A stretch of DNA of 64,000 nt from Sphaerotilus montanus. Its GTDB lineage: Bacteria > Pseudomonadota > Gammaproteobacteria > Burkholderiales > Burkholderiaceae_C. The stretch covers positions 3,410,001-3,474,000 of the forward strand of contig NZ_JACCFH010000001.1 of assembly GCF_013410775.1 (NCBI RefSeq). Direction: 5' to 3'. The notes beneath the pieces were generated by a model that was given only the letters and a program-made list of their open reading frames with translations, made no database searches and had not been told where the DNA came from. Numbering within the stretch: the stretch's first letter is position 1; the number at the start of each line of letters is the position of its first letter. The position numbers were made by a program, and so were the translations under genes. Below are positions 25,981 through 33,579 of the stretch, piece after piece.

Positions 25981-26023
25981 GGTGAACGGCGCATGGTTCT
26001 CCCACCCTTCAACGCCGTTCACC
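25981..26023 (-). promoter_or_regulatory. Intercistronic 11-bp hairpin between xoxF and xoxG
   Basis: GGTGAACGGCG (25981-25991) and CGCCGTTCACC (26013-26023) are perfect 11-bp arms around a 21-nt loop, beginning 28 bases after the xoxF stop on the transcribed strand. No T-run follows, so it is more likely a processing or 3'-end stabilising element (or partial terminator) that keeps xoxF mRNA more abundant than the downstream xoxGJ part. Confidence 0.5.
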
Positions 26024-26051
26024 GCTCGCTGGTACTGGTGATTTCCCTTGC

Positions 26052-27872
26052 TCAGTTGGGCAGCGCGAAGATGGTCAGCGAACCACCGAGTTCGGTGTAC
26101 TGGTTCAGCTCCTTGTAGCCGCCCACGGCGCCCAGGCCGTCGGTGTCCTTCTCCAGACCGGCGGCCATGCCGATGCCGGCCCAGCCGCCGATGCCGGAGA
26201 ACACGCCCATGTACTGCTTGCCCTTGTGCTCATAGGTGAACACGTTGCCGATGATCCCGGACGGGGTCTTGAACTTGAACAGCTCCTTGTTGATGTCCTT
26301 GGCATCGACGCACTTCAGGTAGCCCTCCAGCGTGCCGTAGCAGCTCAGGCCGCCCGCGGTGTTGAGCGAGCCGCTCCACACCGAGAACTTCTCGGCCTTG
26401 CTCTGCACGATCTTGCCGGTGCCGGCGTCCCAGGTGATGTAGTTGCCCATGCCGCCATGGCTGCCCGGCGTGGGGTACATCGACAGCGTGGCGCCCACAT
26501 ACGGCTGGCCCGCGGTGTACTCGACCTTGAACGGCTCGTAGTCCATGCAGACGTGGTTCGTCGGCACGTAGAACAGGCCGGTGTTCGGGTCGAACGAGGC
26601 GGGTTGCTGGTCCTTCGAGCCGAGGGCCGCCGGGCAGATGCCCTTGGTGTTGACGTCCGGCCCGTTCTGCGCCGTCGAGTACTTGGACACCACCTGCGGC
26701 CGGCCGGTCTTCATGTCCACATGGGTGGCCCAGTTGACCTTCGGGTCGTACTTCTCGGCCACCAGCAGCGCGCCGGTCACGCGGTCGAGCGTGTAGCCGA
26801 AGCCGTTGCGGTCGAAGTGGACCAGTGCCTTGGTCGGCTTGCCCTTGACCGGGATGTCGGCCAGGATCATCTCGTTGATGCCGTCGAAGTCCCACTCGTC
26901 GAACGGCGTCATCTGGTAGACCCAGTTGACCTTGCCCGTGTCCACGTCACGCGACCAGATCGACATCGACCACTTGTTGTCGCCCGGGCGCTGCGAGGGG
27001 TTCCAGGTCGACGGGTTGCCGGTGCCGTAGTAGACGGCGTTGGTCGCCTTGTCGTAGCTGTACCAGCCCCAGGTCGTGCCGCCACCGATCTTCCACTGGT
27101 CGTCCTTCCAAGTCTTGAGCGAGGAGTTCGCGCCGACCGGCGTGACCTTGCCGTCTGCCCAGGTGGTGGACTTGACCGGGTCCATCAGCATCTCGCTGTC
27201 GGGGCCGACCGAGTAGCCCTTCCAGACCTGCTTGCCGGTGTTGATGTCGTAGGCGGCCAGGAAGCCGCGCACGCCCCATTCGCCGCCGGAGATGCCGGTG
27301 ATGACCTTGTCCTTGAAGACGTGGGGGGCGTTGGTGTTGACGGCGCCGAGCTTGGGGTCGCCGTTCTTGACCGTCCAGAGCACCTTGCCGGACTTGGCGT
27401 CCAGGGCGACGAGGTTGGAGTCGGCCTGCTGCAGGAAGACCTTGCCTTCGGCGTAGGCCAGCCCGCGGTTGACGGTGTCGCAGCACATCTGCGGGATCAC
27501 GGCCGGATCCTGCTTGGGCTCGTGCTTCCAGAGGATCTTCTGGGTTTCGAGGTCGATCGCGAACACCTTGTTCGGGAACGGCGAGTGCAGGTACATCGTG
27601 CCGTCGATGACCAGCGGCGAGCCTTCATGGCCGCGCAGCACACCGGTCGAGAAGGTCCAGGCGACCTGCATCTTCCCGACGTTGCCCTTGTGGATCTGGT
27701 TGAGCTTGCTGTAGCGCTGGTTGAACATGTCGCCCGCCTGCATCGCCCAGTTCTTGGAGTTGGCGATGTTTTTCTCGACGTCGGCGTTGGCCAAGGCGAG
27801 GGTGGGCAGACTCATCAGTGCCACGCAGGCACCACGTACCAGCCAGTTGCTCCGTTCGACGGATGCGTTCAT
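26052..27872 (-). CDS. xoxF: Lanthanide-dependent PQQ methanol dehydrogenase, XoxF type
   Basis: This periplasmic quinoprotein oxidises methanol (and possibly formaldehyde) and passes electrons to XoxG. The 606 residues comprise a signal peptide (to about L-A-L-A-N-A) and an eight-bladed propeller. The vicinal Cys pair is at 130-131, metal-ligand-type Glu 198 in G-G-E-W-G and Asn 286 in G-T-G-N-P, and D-E-W-D-F-D at 325-330. Asp 328 is the catalytic base, and Asp 330 replaces the Ala of calcium-type MxaF; this is the hallmark of lanthanide binding. AAGGAGA precedes the ATG. No mxaI-like small subunit gene is nearby. It is the first gene of the xoxFGJ operon behind a sigma-54-type promoter. 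Confidence 0.97.
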   Translation of the reverse strand: MNASVERSNWLVRGACVALMSLPTLALANADVEKNIANSKNWAMQAGDMFNQRYSKLNQIHKGNVGKMQVAWTFSTGVLRGHEGSPLVIDGTMYLHSPFPNKVFAIDLETQKILWKHEPKQDPAVIPQMCCDTVNRGLAYAEGKVFLQQADSNLVALDAKSGKVLWTVKNGDPKLGAVNTNAPHVFKDKVITGISGGEWGVRGFLAAYDINTGKQVWKGYSVGPDSEMLMDPVKSTTWADGKVTPVGANSSLKTWKDDQWKIGGGTTWGWYSYDKATNAVYYGTGNPSTWNPSQRPGDNKWSMSIWSRDVDTGKVNWVYQMTPFDEWDFDGINEMILADIPVKGKPTKALVHFDRNGFGYTLDRVTGALLVAEKYDPKVNWATHVDMKTGRPQVVSKYSTAQNGPDVNTKGICPAALGSKDQQPASFDPNTGLFYVPTNHVCMDYEPFKVEYTAGQPYVGATLSMYPTPGSHGGMGNYITWDAGTGKIVQSKAEKFSVWSGSLNTAGGLSCYGTLEGYLKCVDAKDINKELFKFKTPSGIIGNVFTYEHKGKQYMGVFSGIGGWAGIGMAAGLEKDTDGLGAVGGYKELNQYTELGGSLTIFALPN

Positions 27873-27977
27873 GGAATGTCTCCTTGCTCACGATCACGGG
27901 TGGTCTTCTGACGGGGGGACATGGAGTCGCCGGCAACCACCGGAACCTGACGCGACCTGTCACACACCCTCTTTTTC

Positions 27978-27992
27978 GCAACTACCGTGCCC
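27978..27992 (-). promoter_or_regulatory. Strong sigma-54 (-24/-12) promoter candidate for xoxF
   Basis: On the minus strand this reads GGGCAC-N5-TTGC, differing from TGGCAC-N5-TTGC only at the first base, with the GG and GC doublets 12 bases apart. Transcription would start near 27966, giving a ~94-base leader before xoxF. The 483-bp gap 27873-28355 also holds the 28020-28051 inverted repeat, and I see no gene in it. Confidence 0.55.
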
Positions 27993-28019
27993 ATTTCGAG
28001 GCGTGTCGCAGCGCGTTCG

Positions 28020-28051
28020 CACAGGCGCGGTGCCTGCGTGCGGCGCCTGTG
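28020..28051. promoter_or_regulatory. Perfect inverted repeat upstream of xoxF, candidate activator binding site
   Basis: CACAGGCGC (28020-28028) and GCGCCTGTG (28043-28051) are perfect 9-bp arms separated by 14 bases, so arm centres are about two helical turns apart. The centre lies ~70 bases upstream of the predicted xoxF transcription start, suitable for a sigma-54 enhancer-type site. A near half-site CACAGGCG also occurs at 21918-21925, just before the DUF3280 promoter. Confidence 0.4.
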
Positions 28052-28355
28052 GGCGGAATGGGTCGAAAGCGTGCGTGGAAACCCTGAACCGGGCATTCCG
28101 GGGTGCCAGGGATGGGGGTTGCGGCGGGTCAGGGAGACCGCTGGAGCAGGGAAACTACCGAGCCTGCGAGGGCCGTCCAGCCAGCCCGAACCGACCCGGA
28201 TCGGCCTGGCGCGGAGCGGGGTGGACCGGAGCGGACCGCTTGCCCCCCCTCAGTTTCGGAGCAAAGTGTTGCACCCGCTGCGCGGTGTGATCCGGGCACT
28301 TTTCCGCTGCCCGTATGCTGGCGACCTTGTTGCCACCCGAGCCGGTCCGTCGTCC

Positions 28356-28736
28356 ATGCATCCGCCCCGATCCCCATCCCCTTCGCCCGCTTCCAGCCTG
28401 GTCTATTCGACCGACAGCGGGCGCATGTGCCCGCAGTGCCGCCAGCCGATGGCGCAGTGCGCCTGCAACACGGCGGCCGTCGTGTCGGTCTCGGCCGATG
28501 GCATCGTGCGGGTGTCGCGCGAGACCAAGGGGCGCGCCGGCAAGGGCGTGACGCTGGTCAAGGGGCTGGGGCTGGAAGGCGACGCGCTGACCACGCTGGC
28601 CAAGGCGCTCAAGGCCACCTGCGGCAGCGGCGGCACGGTCAAGGACGGCGTGGTCGAGGTGCAGGGCGACCACTGCGACAAGGTCATCGCCTGGCTGGCC
28701 GCCAAGGGCTGGAAGGTCAAGCGCGCCGGGTGCTGA
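28356..28736 (+). CDS. SUI1/YciH family translation initiation factor-like protein
   Basis: This 126-residue protein has an N-terminal S-D-S-G-R-M-C-P-Q-C segment, typical of bacterial YciH, and a C-terminal SUI1 (eIF1-like) fold with R-V-S-R-E-T-K-G-R-A-G-K-G-V-T-L-V and L-K-A-T-C-G-S-G-G-T-V-K-D-G. Bacterial YciH is reported to act on translation initiation fidelity or as a stress-time inhibitor. It diverges from xoxF with a long shared upstream region. Its 3' end overlaps the response-regulator gene by 20 bp. Confidence 0.92.
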   Translation: MHPPRSPSPSPASSLVYSTDSGRMCPQCRQPMAQCACNTAAVVSVSADGIVRVSRETKGRAGKGVTLVKGLGLEGDALTTLAKALKATCGSGGTVKDGVVEVQGDHCDKVIAWLAAKGWKVKRAGC

Positions 28737-29421
28737 CTGGCTCGGCCGGGGCATCGAAACGATAGCCCACGCCGTAGACCGAGGCGATGCAGTCGTCCTC
28801 CGCGCAGACCGCCTGCAGCTTGCGCCGGAGGTTCTTCACGTGGGTGTCGATGGCGCGGTCGCTCACGTCGCGCAGGTCGCCGTGCGCGCTCTCCAGCAGC
28901 TGCGACCGCGAGAACACCCGGCCGGGCTGGCTGAGCAGCTGGCGCAGCATCCGGAACTCCAGCGGCGTCAGCGACAGCCACTGCCCGCGCCACGCGATGC
29001 GCAGCCCCGCATCGTCGAGGGTCCACAGGCTGGCCGATCGGGTCACCCGGCCCTCGGCGCGGCGCAGCAGCGCCTGCACGCGGGCCATCACCTCGCGCGG
29101 GCTGAACGGCTTGCAGACGTAGTCGTCGGCGCCGCTGTTCAGGCCCAGCAGCCGGTCCAGCTCGTCGATGCGGGCGGTCACCATCAGGATGGGCACGTCG
29201 CTGAACTGGCGCACGGCGCGGCACAGGCTCACCCCGTCCAGCCCCGGCAGGTTCAGGTCCAGGATCAGCAGGCTCGGCGGGGCGTGCCGGACCTCGGCCA
29301 GCGCCAGGTGCCCATCGGCCAGCGTCCGGGCGTCGAACCCTTCGCTGCGCAGGTAGTCGAGCAGCAGCAAGGCGATGCGCGGGTCGTCCTCCACCACCAG
29401 CACGCGGCGTTCTGAGGTCAT
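28717..29421 (-). CDS. OmpR/BaeR-family response regulator
   Basis: The 234-residue protein has a receiver domain (E-D-D at 11-13, phospho-acceptor Asp 55 in L-L-I-L-D-L-N-L-P-G, and the later K-P-F) and a winged-helix output domain (L-S-L-T-P-L-E-F-R-M-L, R-A-I-D-T-H-V-K-N-L-R-R-K-L, V-Y-G-V-G-Y-R-F). It resembles BaeR, which controls envelope-stress and efflux genes. ATG 29421 overlaps the kinase stop (ATGA); a longer frame to 29463 lies inside the kinase gene. Confidence 0.93.
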   Translation of the reverse strand: MTSERRVLVVEDDPRIALLLLDYLRSEGFDARTLADGHLALAEVRHAPPSLLILDLNLPGLDGVSLCRAVRQFSDVPILMVTARIDELDRLLGLNSGADDYVCKPFSPREVMARVQALLRRAEGRVTRSASLWTLDDAGLRIAWRGQWLSLTPLEFRMLRQLLSQPGRVFSRSQLLESAHGDLRDVSDRAIDTHVKNLRRKLQAVCAEDDCIASVYGVGYRFDAPAEPVSTRRA

Positions 29422-30872
29422 GCGGCACCGCCTGTCGACCGGGGCAGGTCCAGCGTGAGGCACAGGCCGCCCAGTGCCGAGGCCGACGCCGTCAGCCGGC
29501 CGCCATGCGCCTTGGCGATCGTCTGGCAGATGGCCAGGCCCAGCCCGCTGCCGCCCGTGCCACTGCGGCGGGCGGCGTCACCGCGGTACAGCGGCTCGAA
29601 AAGCTGTGCGCGTTGCTCGGCCGGCACCCCGGGCGCGCTGTCGTCCACCACCACCCGCACCCCGTCATCGACACAGCTCAGTCGCACCCGCACCTGTCCG
29701 GGCGACTCGGTGTAGCGCAGGCTGTTTTCCATCAGGTTGTCCAGCAACTGCTCGATGCGGCCGGCGTCCCATTCCACGGTCAGCTCGTTCAGCGCTGACA
29801 GCTCGTCCGGCACCTCCAGACGCAGGTCCAGCCCGGCAGCGCAGGCGCGGGCCTCGTAGCGGCGGTGCAGGCGCCGCACCAGGGCCAGCGCATCGTCCTC
29901 GGCCAGGTGGCAGGGCAGCGTCTGCAGGTCGGCGATGGCCAGCAGGTGCAGGTCGTCCACCAGCTTGTTCAGCCGCAGCACTTCCTCGTGCAGCACCGCG
30001 ATCGCTTCGGGCCGCAGCGGCCGCACCCCGTCTTGCAGCGCCTCGATGTCGCCGCGCAGCACCGTCAGCGGCGTGCGCAACTCGTGCGAGATGTCGGCCA
30101 GCCAGCGGCGCCGGATGCCTTCCAGTTGCTGCAGGCCTTCGGCCATGCGGTTGACGTTGCGCATCACGTCACCGATCTCGTCGCTGCGCCCGGCCAGGTC
30201 CGCACCGTCCGGCAGGCGCACCGTCAGCTCGCCCTGGGCCAGCCGCTGCGTCGCCTCCTGCACGGCGGCCAGCGGGCGGGTCCAGCGGCGCGCGAGCCAG
30301 GTGGCCGTGAGCACGGCCAGCACGATCAGCCCCAGCCCGCCGGCCGCGATCAGGGCGTACTGGTCCCGCAGAAAGCGCGCTTCGGCCCCGGTGCGCACCA
30401 TCGGCGCGGGCCGCATGCGCGCCACGGCCACCACCTCGCCGTTCACCCGCACTGACCGCTCGACCAGGGGTACTGCGTTCGGCGGGGCGAAGCCGGGTTC
30501 TCCGAGCAGCACGGTGCCGTCCGGCGCGACCACCTGAATGCGCTGAGGAAAACCGTCCGACCGGCCGGAAGGGGGCGGAGGCGGCATGCTCGGCGATCCT
30601 CGCTCCCCTGGTCGCGGCCTCGGGTTCAACTCGTCCAGCAGGCTGGTCAACCCCAGACGCCCGTCTCGCAGGGCCGACAGACCGTCGTCGCGGGCCAGGC
30701 GAGATTCGAGGATGCCCACGAAGCGCTCGAAATGCAGGACATCCCGCGAGGCCAGGTACTCGCCAAAGCCGTTGCGCAGGTGCCAGGCCGTCAGTCCACC
30801 CAGGGCCAGCACGGCCACGCCGGCAAACGCCAGCAGGGTCAGGGACAGGGTGTGGACGAGGCGCAGGCGCAT
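29418..30872 (-). CDS. BaeS-like sensor histidine kinase
   Basis: This is a 484-residue membrane kinase. A first transmembrane segment lies at about 8-30, followed by a periplasmic sensor of ~140 residues with a Pro-rich stretch (P-P-P-P-P-S-G-R), then a second transmembrane segment at about 172-192. A HAMP domain follows, then the H-box D-I-S-H-E-L-R-T-P with His 263, and the ATPase domain with N-box E-N-S-L-R-Y and G-T-G-G-S-G-L-G-L-A-I. It pairs with the response regulator just downstream. The YkgJ gene lies 22 bp upstream and may be cotranscribed. The signal is unknown. Confidence 0.92.
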   Translation of the reverse strand: MRLRLVHTLSLTLLAFAGVAVLALGGLTAWHLRNGFGEYLASRDVLHFERFVGILESRLARDDGLSALRDGRLGLTSLLDELNPRPRPGERGSPSMPPPPPSGRSDGFPQRIQVVAPDGTVLLGEPGFAPPNAVPLVERSVRVNGEVVAVARMRPAPMVRTGAEARFLRDQYALIAAGGLGLIVLAVLTATWLARRWTRPLAAVQEATQRLAQGELTVRLPDGADLAGRSDEIGDVMRNVNRMAEGLQQLEGIRRRWLADISHELRTPLTVLRGDIEALQDGVRPLRPEAIAVLHEEVLRLNKLVDDLHLLAIADLQTLPCHLAEDDALALVRRLHRRYEARACAAGLDLRLEVPDELSALNELTVEWDAGRIEQLLDNLMENSLRYTESPGQVRVRLSCVDDGVRVVVDDSAPGVPAEQRAQLFEPLYRGDAARRSGTGGSGLGLAICQTIAKAHGGRLTASASALGGLCLTLDLPRSTGGAA

Positions 30873-30894
30873 GTCAGGCAGGCCGAGCCGGGGG

Positions 30895-31230
30895 TCAATC
30901 CAGCGGCGCCATGCCGTGCCGCCGCCGCGCCCGTCCGCAGGCGTCGTCCCCGCGCCCGAGTGGCGCCAGCATCCCGAACTCGCGGCACGGCCCCGGCCGC
31001 CACTCGTAGATCCCGCAGCCGGCTTGCACGCCGACCGTGCCGACCAGCGCGGCGCAGCGCGGGCGGGCGTGGTCGGTGCCACGCATGCGGGCCGTGCCGT
31101 CGTTGACCTCGACGGTGAGGCCGTCGGGCACGCAGCCGCCGCAGGACTGCAGCTCCTGGGTCGAAAAGTCCACACGGAAACTCGCGCAGCAGGCGCCGCA
31201 GCTCAGGCAGGGATTGGGGGCATCGCTCAT
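30895..31230 (-). CDS. YkgJ family cysteine-cluster protein
   Basis: This 111-residue cytoplasmic protein is rich in cysteines: C-L-S-C-G-A-C-C near the N-terminus, C-G-G-C, R-C-A-A-L, and the family-typical C-G-I-Y-E-W-R-P-G-P-C-R-E-F. YkgJ/CxxCxxCC proteins probably bind a zinc or iron-sulfur centre; the role is unknown. It lies between mshP (55 bp away) and the BaeS-like kinase gene, all on the minus strand. Confidence 0.88.
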   Translation of the reverse strand: MSDAPNPCLSCGACCASFRVDFSTQELQSCGGCVPDGLTVEVNDGTARMRGTDHARPRCAALVGTVGVQAGCGIYEWRPGPCREFGMLAPLGRGDDACGRARRRHGMAPLD

Positions 31231-31285
31231 GGTGGGCGTGACGATAGCGCAGCCGGCCGTCCGGCCGGCAGCCGCTGCGCCGCAC

Positions 31286-31741
31286 TCACTGCGTTGCCTG
31301 CACCTGGCGCCGGCGTTCGATGTAGCCGGGTTGCACCGCGCGGGCGTTGTCCGGGCAGGCGCTGGTGCTGTTGCAGGCGACGGCGTTGACCGTGTAGACA
31401 CGCAGCGTCTGGGCGGCTCCGCTGGTGTTCTCGCCCTCGTTGTAGAGGTTCGACGAGCAGCGCACGGTGACCCGCATGCCGATGTCGGCGCTCAGGTCGA
31501 GCGTCTGGCTGGCGCCGCTGCACGTGGTCCAGCTGCCCTTGAGCGCCTGGTAGAGACCCCACTCGGTGCCGGCGCGCGCAGCCGCCCAGGCCCGCGCGCC
31601 GAGGATGTCCTGGGCCGAGCCGGTCTGGGTCGATTGCCCCAGGCGCACGATGGCCGCCGCCAGGCTCGCCAGCACCACCAGCACGAAGATCGCCGCAATG
31701 GCGCCGAAGCCTGCAGAGGCACGGGAATCGGTGCGTCTCAT
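31286..31741 (-). CDS. mshP: MSHA pilus minor protein MshP-like
   Basis: This 151-residue type IV pilus assembly protein of PilX/MshP type has an N-terminal hydrophobic helix (F-G-A-I-A-A-I-F-V-L-V-V-L-A-S-L-A-A-A-I-V) without the usual prepilin Glu+5 context, as is common for this group. Cysteines in the C-terminal half could form disulfides. It is the last gene of the msh operon, overlapping mshO by four bases (ATGA). Confidence 0.8.
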   Translation of the reverse strand: MRRTDSRASAGFGAIAAIFVLVVLASLAAAIVRLGQSTQTGSAQDILGARAWAAARAGTEWGLYQALKGSWTTCSGASQTLDLSADIGMRVTVRCSSNLYNEGENTSGAAQTLRVYTVNAVACNSTSACPDNARAVQPGYIERRRQVQATQ

Positions 31742-32631
31742 GGCACGTTCGACACATGGGCCCCGACGACCAGCGACACGCTTTCGTTGCGGCGGGTCAG
31801 TTCGAGTTGCAGGTAGACAAAGCCGTTCTGCTGCGTCGCGCCCTGGTTGGGGTCGTAAGTGAGGGTGCAGCGGCTCAGGCCGGTGAGCACGGTCTGGCCC
31901 CCTGCGACCGACGGGCAGGCGCTCGGGTAGCTGGCGTTGAAGCCGTAGCCCGACAGGCGCACCAGCGTGCCGCGGGCGGTGCCGCTGGCGTCGAGGGTGC
32001 CGTCCGCGCCGCTGCAGACGTAGAACACCGCCTGCTGGCTGGCGCTGACCACGCTGAAGCGGCCGCCGTCGTAGCCGAGCGGAAACTGGGTGGGGGTGAT
32101 GCCCAGACGGTGCTGGCCGAAGGCGGCGGTCGGGGTGGTGACCGAGGTGATGGCGGCGCGGGTGCTGCCGCTGTAGACGTCGTTGGGCGACTGGTTGCCG
32201 ACGACCAGCCAGTCGCCGACCGCCGGGACCGTGGACAGCGGGGTGAGCACGTCGAGCGTGCTGGTCAGCGCGGTGGTGTCCAGCGGCGCGGCGCAGGTGG
32301 CGGACGGCGTGCAGCCCGCGCCGCTGTCGTTGACCGTGTCCGCCGCCATGCGCAGCCGCCCGCCGGCCATCGTCGGCACCAGCTCGACACACTGGCTGCC
32401 CGGGCTGCGCACGGAATTCGGCACCGCCAGCCGCACCTCGCCCACCAGCCGGCGCAGCGCGGCATCGGCCTGTGCGGAGAGATCGGCGCGGTTGCGGGTC
32501 GCCAGGTAGCTGTCGAAGGCCGGGCGGAAGAACACCGTGAGCGACGCCGCCATCACGCCGCCGATGACGATCACCAGCACCAGCTCCAGCAGCGTGAATC
32601 CCCGGGCGGTGCGGATGCGGTCAGCTCGCAT
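31738..32631 (-). CDS. mshO: MSHA minor pilin MshO-like
   Basis: This 297-residue minor prepilin has the class III leader A-R-G followed by [18 protein letters not shown] (Glu 5 of the mature form) and a large beta-rich globular domain with several cysteines. MshO primes or caps the MSHA pilus. It overlaps mshD upstream by 11 bp and mshP downstream by 4 bp. Confidence 0.85.
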   Translation of the reverse strand: MRADRIRTARGFTLLELVLVIVIGGVMAASLTVFFRPAFDSYLATRNRADLSAQADAALRRLVGEVRLAVPNSVRSPGSQCVELVPTMAGGRLRMAADTVNDSGAGCTPSATCAAPLDTTALTSTLDVLTPLSTVPAVGDWLVVGNQSPNDVYSGSTRAAITSVTTPTAAFGQHRLGITPTQFPLGYDGGRFSVVSASQQAVFYVCSGADGTLDASGTARGTLVRLSGYGFNASYPSACPSVAGGQTVLTGLSRCTLTYDPNQGATQQNGFVYLQLELTRRNESVSLVVGAHVSNVP

Positions 32632-33079
32632 AGTCCAGCCGCCAGCCGGTCAGGGTGAGCTGGTCGCTGCCGCGGCTGACGGTGACGTCGATGCGCCGGG
32701 CCGCCGACAGGCCGCCGAAGGTCGCGGCCTGCACCGTCACCCGCAGTGAGTAGCCGGCGAGGGTGGCGACCGGCGTGCCGTCGATGGTGCAGACCTGGTT
32801 GGTCGTGGTGTAGCCGTGGTAGTCCATCAGGTCGTTCCACGTCGTGCGGGCGCAGCCGCCGGCGGCGGCATTGGCGGCCGCGGCATAGGGCTTGAGCTGG
32901 ATCTCTTCGAGCATTTCCTCGGCGATCGACAGCAGCTGCTTGCGCACCACCGGGTCGGAGGAGCCGCGGGTGACGGTCGAATAGGCCAGCAGCACGCCCG
33001 CCAGCCCGACCCCGAGGATCAGGATCGCGATGACCAGCTCGATCAGCGTCATGCCGCGTGCGCGCCGCCTACTCGACAT
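32621..33079 (-). CDS. mshD: MSHA minor pilin MshD-like
   Basis: This 152-residue prepilin has the leader R-R-R-A-R-G, then [20 protein letters not shown] (N-methyl-Met in place of Phe, with Glu 5). It resembles GspI/MshD minor pilins. The start at 33079 overlaps mshC by 11 bp, consistent with tight coupling of the minor pilin set. Confidence 0.85.
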   Translation of the reverse strand: MSSRRRARGMTLIELVIAILILGVGLAGVLLAYSTVTRGSSDPVVRKQLLSIAEEMLEEIQLKPYAAAANAAAGGCARTTWNDLMDYHGYTTTNQVCTIDGTPVATLAGYSLRVTVQAATFGGLSAARRIDVTVSRGSDQLTLTGWRLDYAS

Positions 33080-33572
33080 GGCCGGTTTCCCCGAGGACGG
33101 TGATGGCGGTCTGGCCGGTGATGGTGATCTGCCAGCTGGCGCTGGTGGCGCCGGCCGCGTCGGTGGTGGCACGGCCGCTGGGCTGGAAGTAGATCGTACC
33201 GGCCGGACTCAGCGCGGTGGCCGTGCCGCTGCCGGTGGCGTAGACGCTCTGGCCATCGGGGCCGACGAGCGGATCGGAGCAGGCGCTGGCCGGGTTGGCC
33301 GCGGCGATGCGCAGGCTGACGCCGCCGGTGGCGATGTTCACGCAGACCAGCCGGCGGTGGGCGACGGCGGTCTGGCGGGCATTGCGCAGCGCGGCGATCA
33401 GCTCGCCACGCCAGGCTTCGTCGCGGAAGCCGAAGACGCCGTCCAGGCTCGGCATCGCGAACACGGCCAGCACGGAGGTCAGCACGATCACGCCGAGCAG
33501 CTCCGGCAGCGTGAAGCCGCGGGCGCGCAGACCGGCGCCGGGGTGGAGGAGGGCAGGGCGGAGCAGGGACAT
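33069..33572 (-). CDS. mshC: MSHA minor pilin MshC-like (GspH type)
   Basis: This 167-residue prepilin has the leader A-R-G followed by [20 protein letters not shown] and a GspH-like globular domain with the A-R-Q-T-A-V helix. ATG 33572 gives a leader of ordinary length; the frame to 33599 is a less likely extension. It follows mshQ by 7 bp. Confidence 0.83.
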   Translation of the reverse strand: MSLLRPALLHPGAGLRARGFTLPELLGVIVLTSVLAVFAMPSLDGVFGFRDEAWRGELIAALRNARQTAVAHRRLVCVNIATGGVSLRIAAANPASACSDPLVGPDGQSVYATGSGTATALSPAGTIYFQPSGRATTDAAGATSASWQITITGQTAITVLGETGHVE

Positions 33573-33579
33573 CCGGGAT

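Noticed and set aside
26052-27872. Calcium-type methanol dehydrogenase large subunit (mxaF)
   Set aside because: The D-E-W-D-F-D motif has the extra Asp of lanthanide enzymes, and no mxaI-like small subunit is nearby.
26226-27911. Long plus-strand open frame opposite xoxF
   Set aside because: xoxF is unmistakable on the minus strand, and the antisense product has shadow-type composition.
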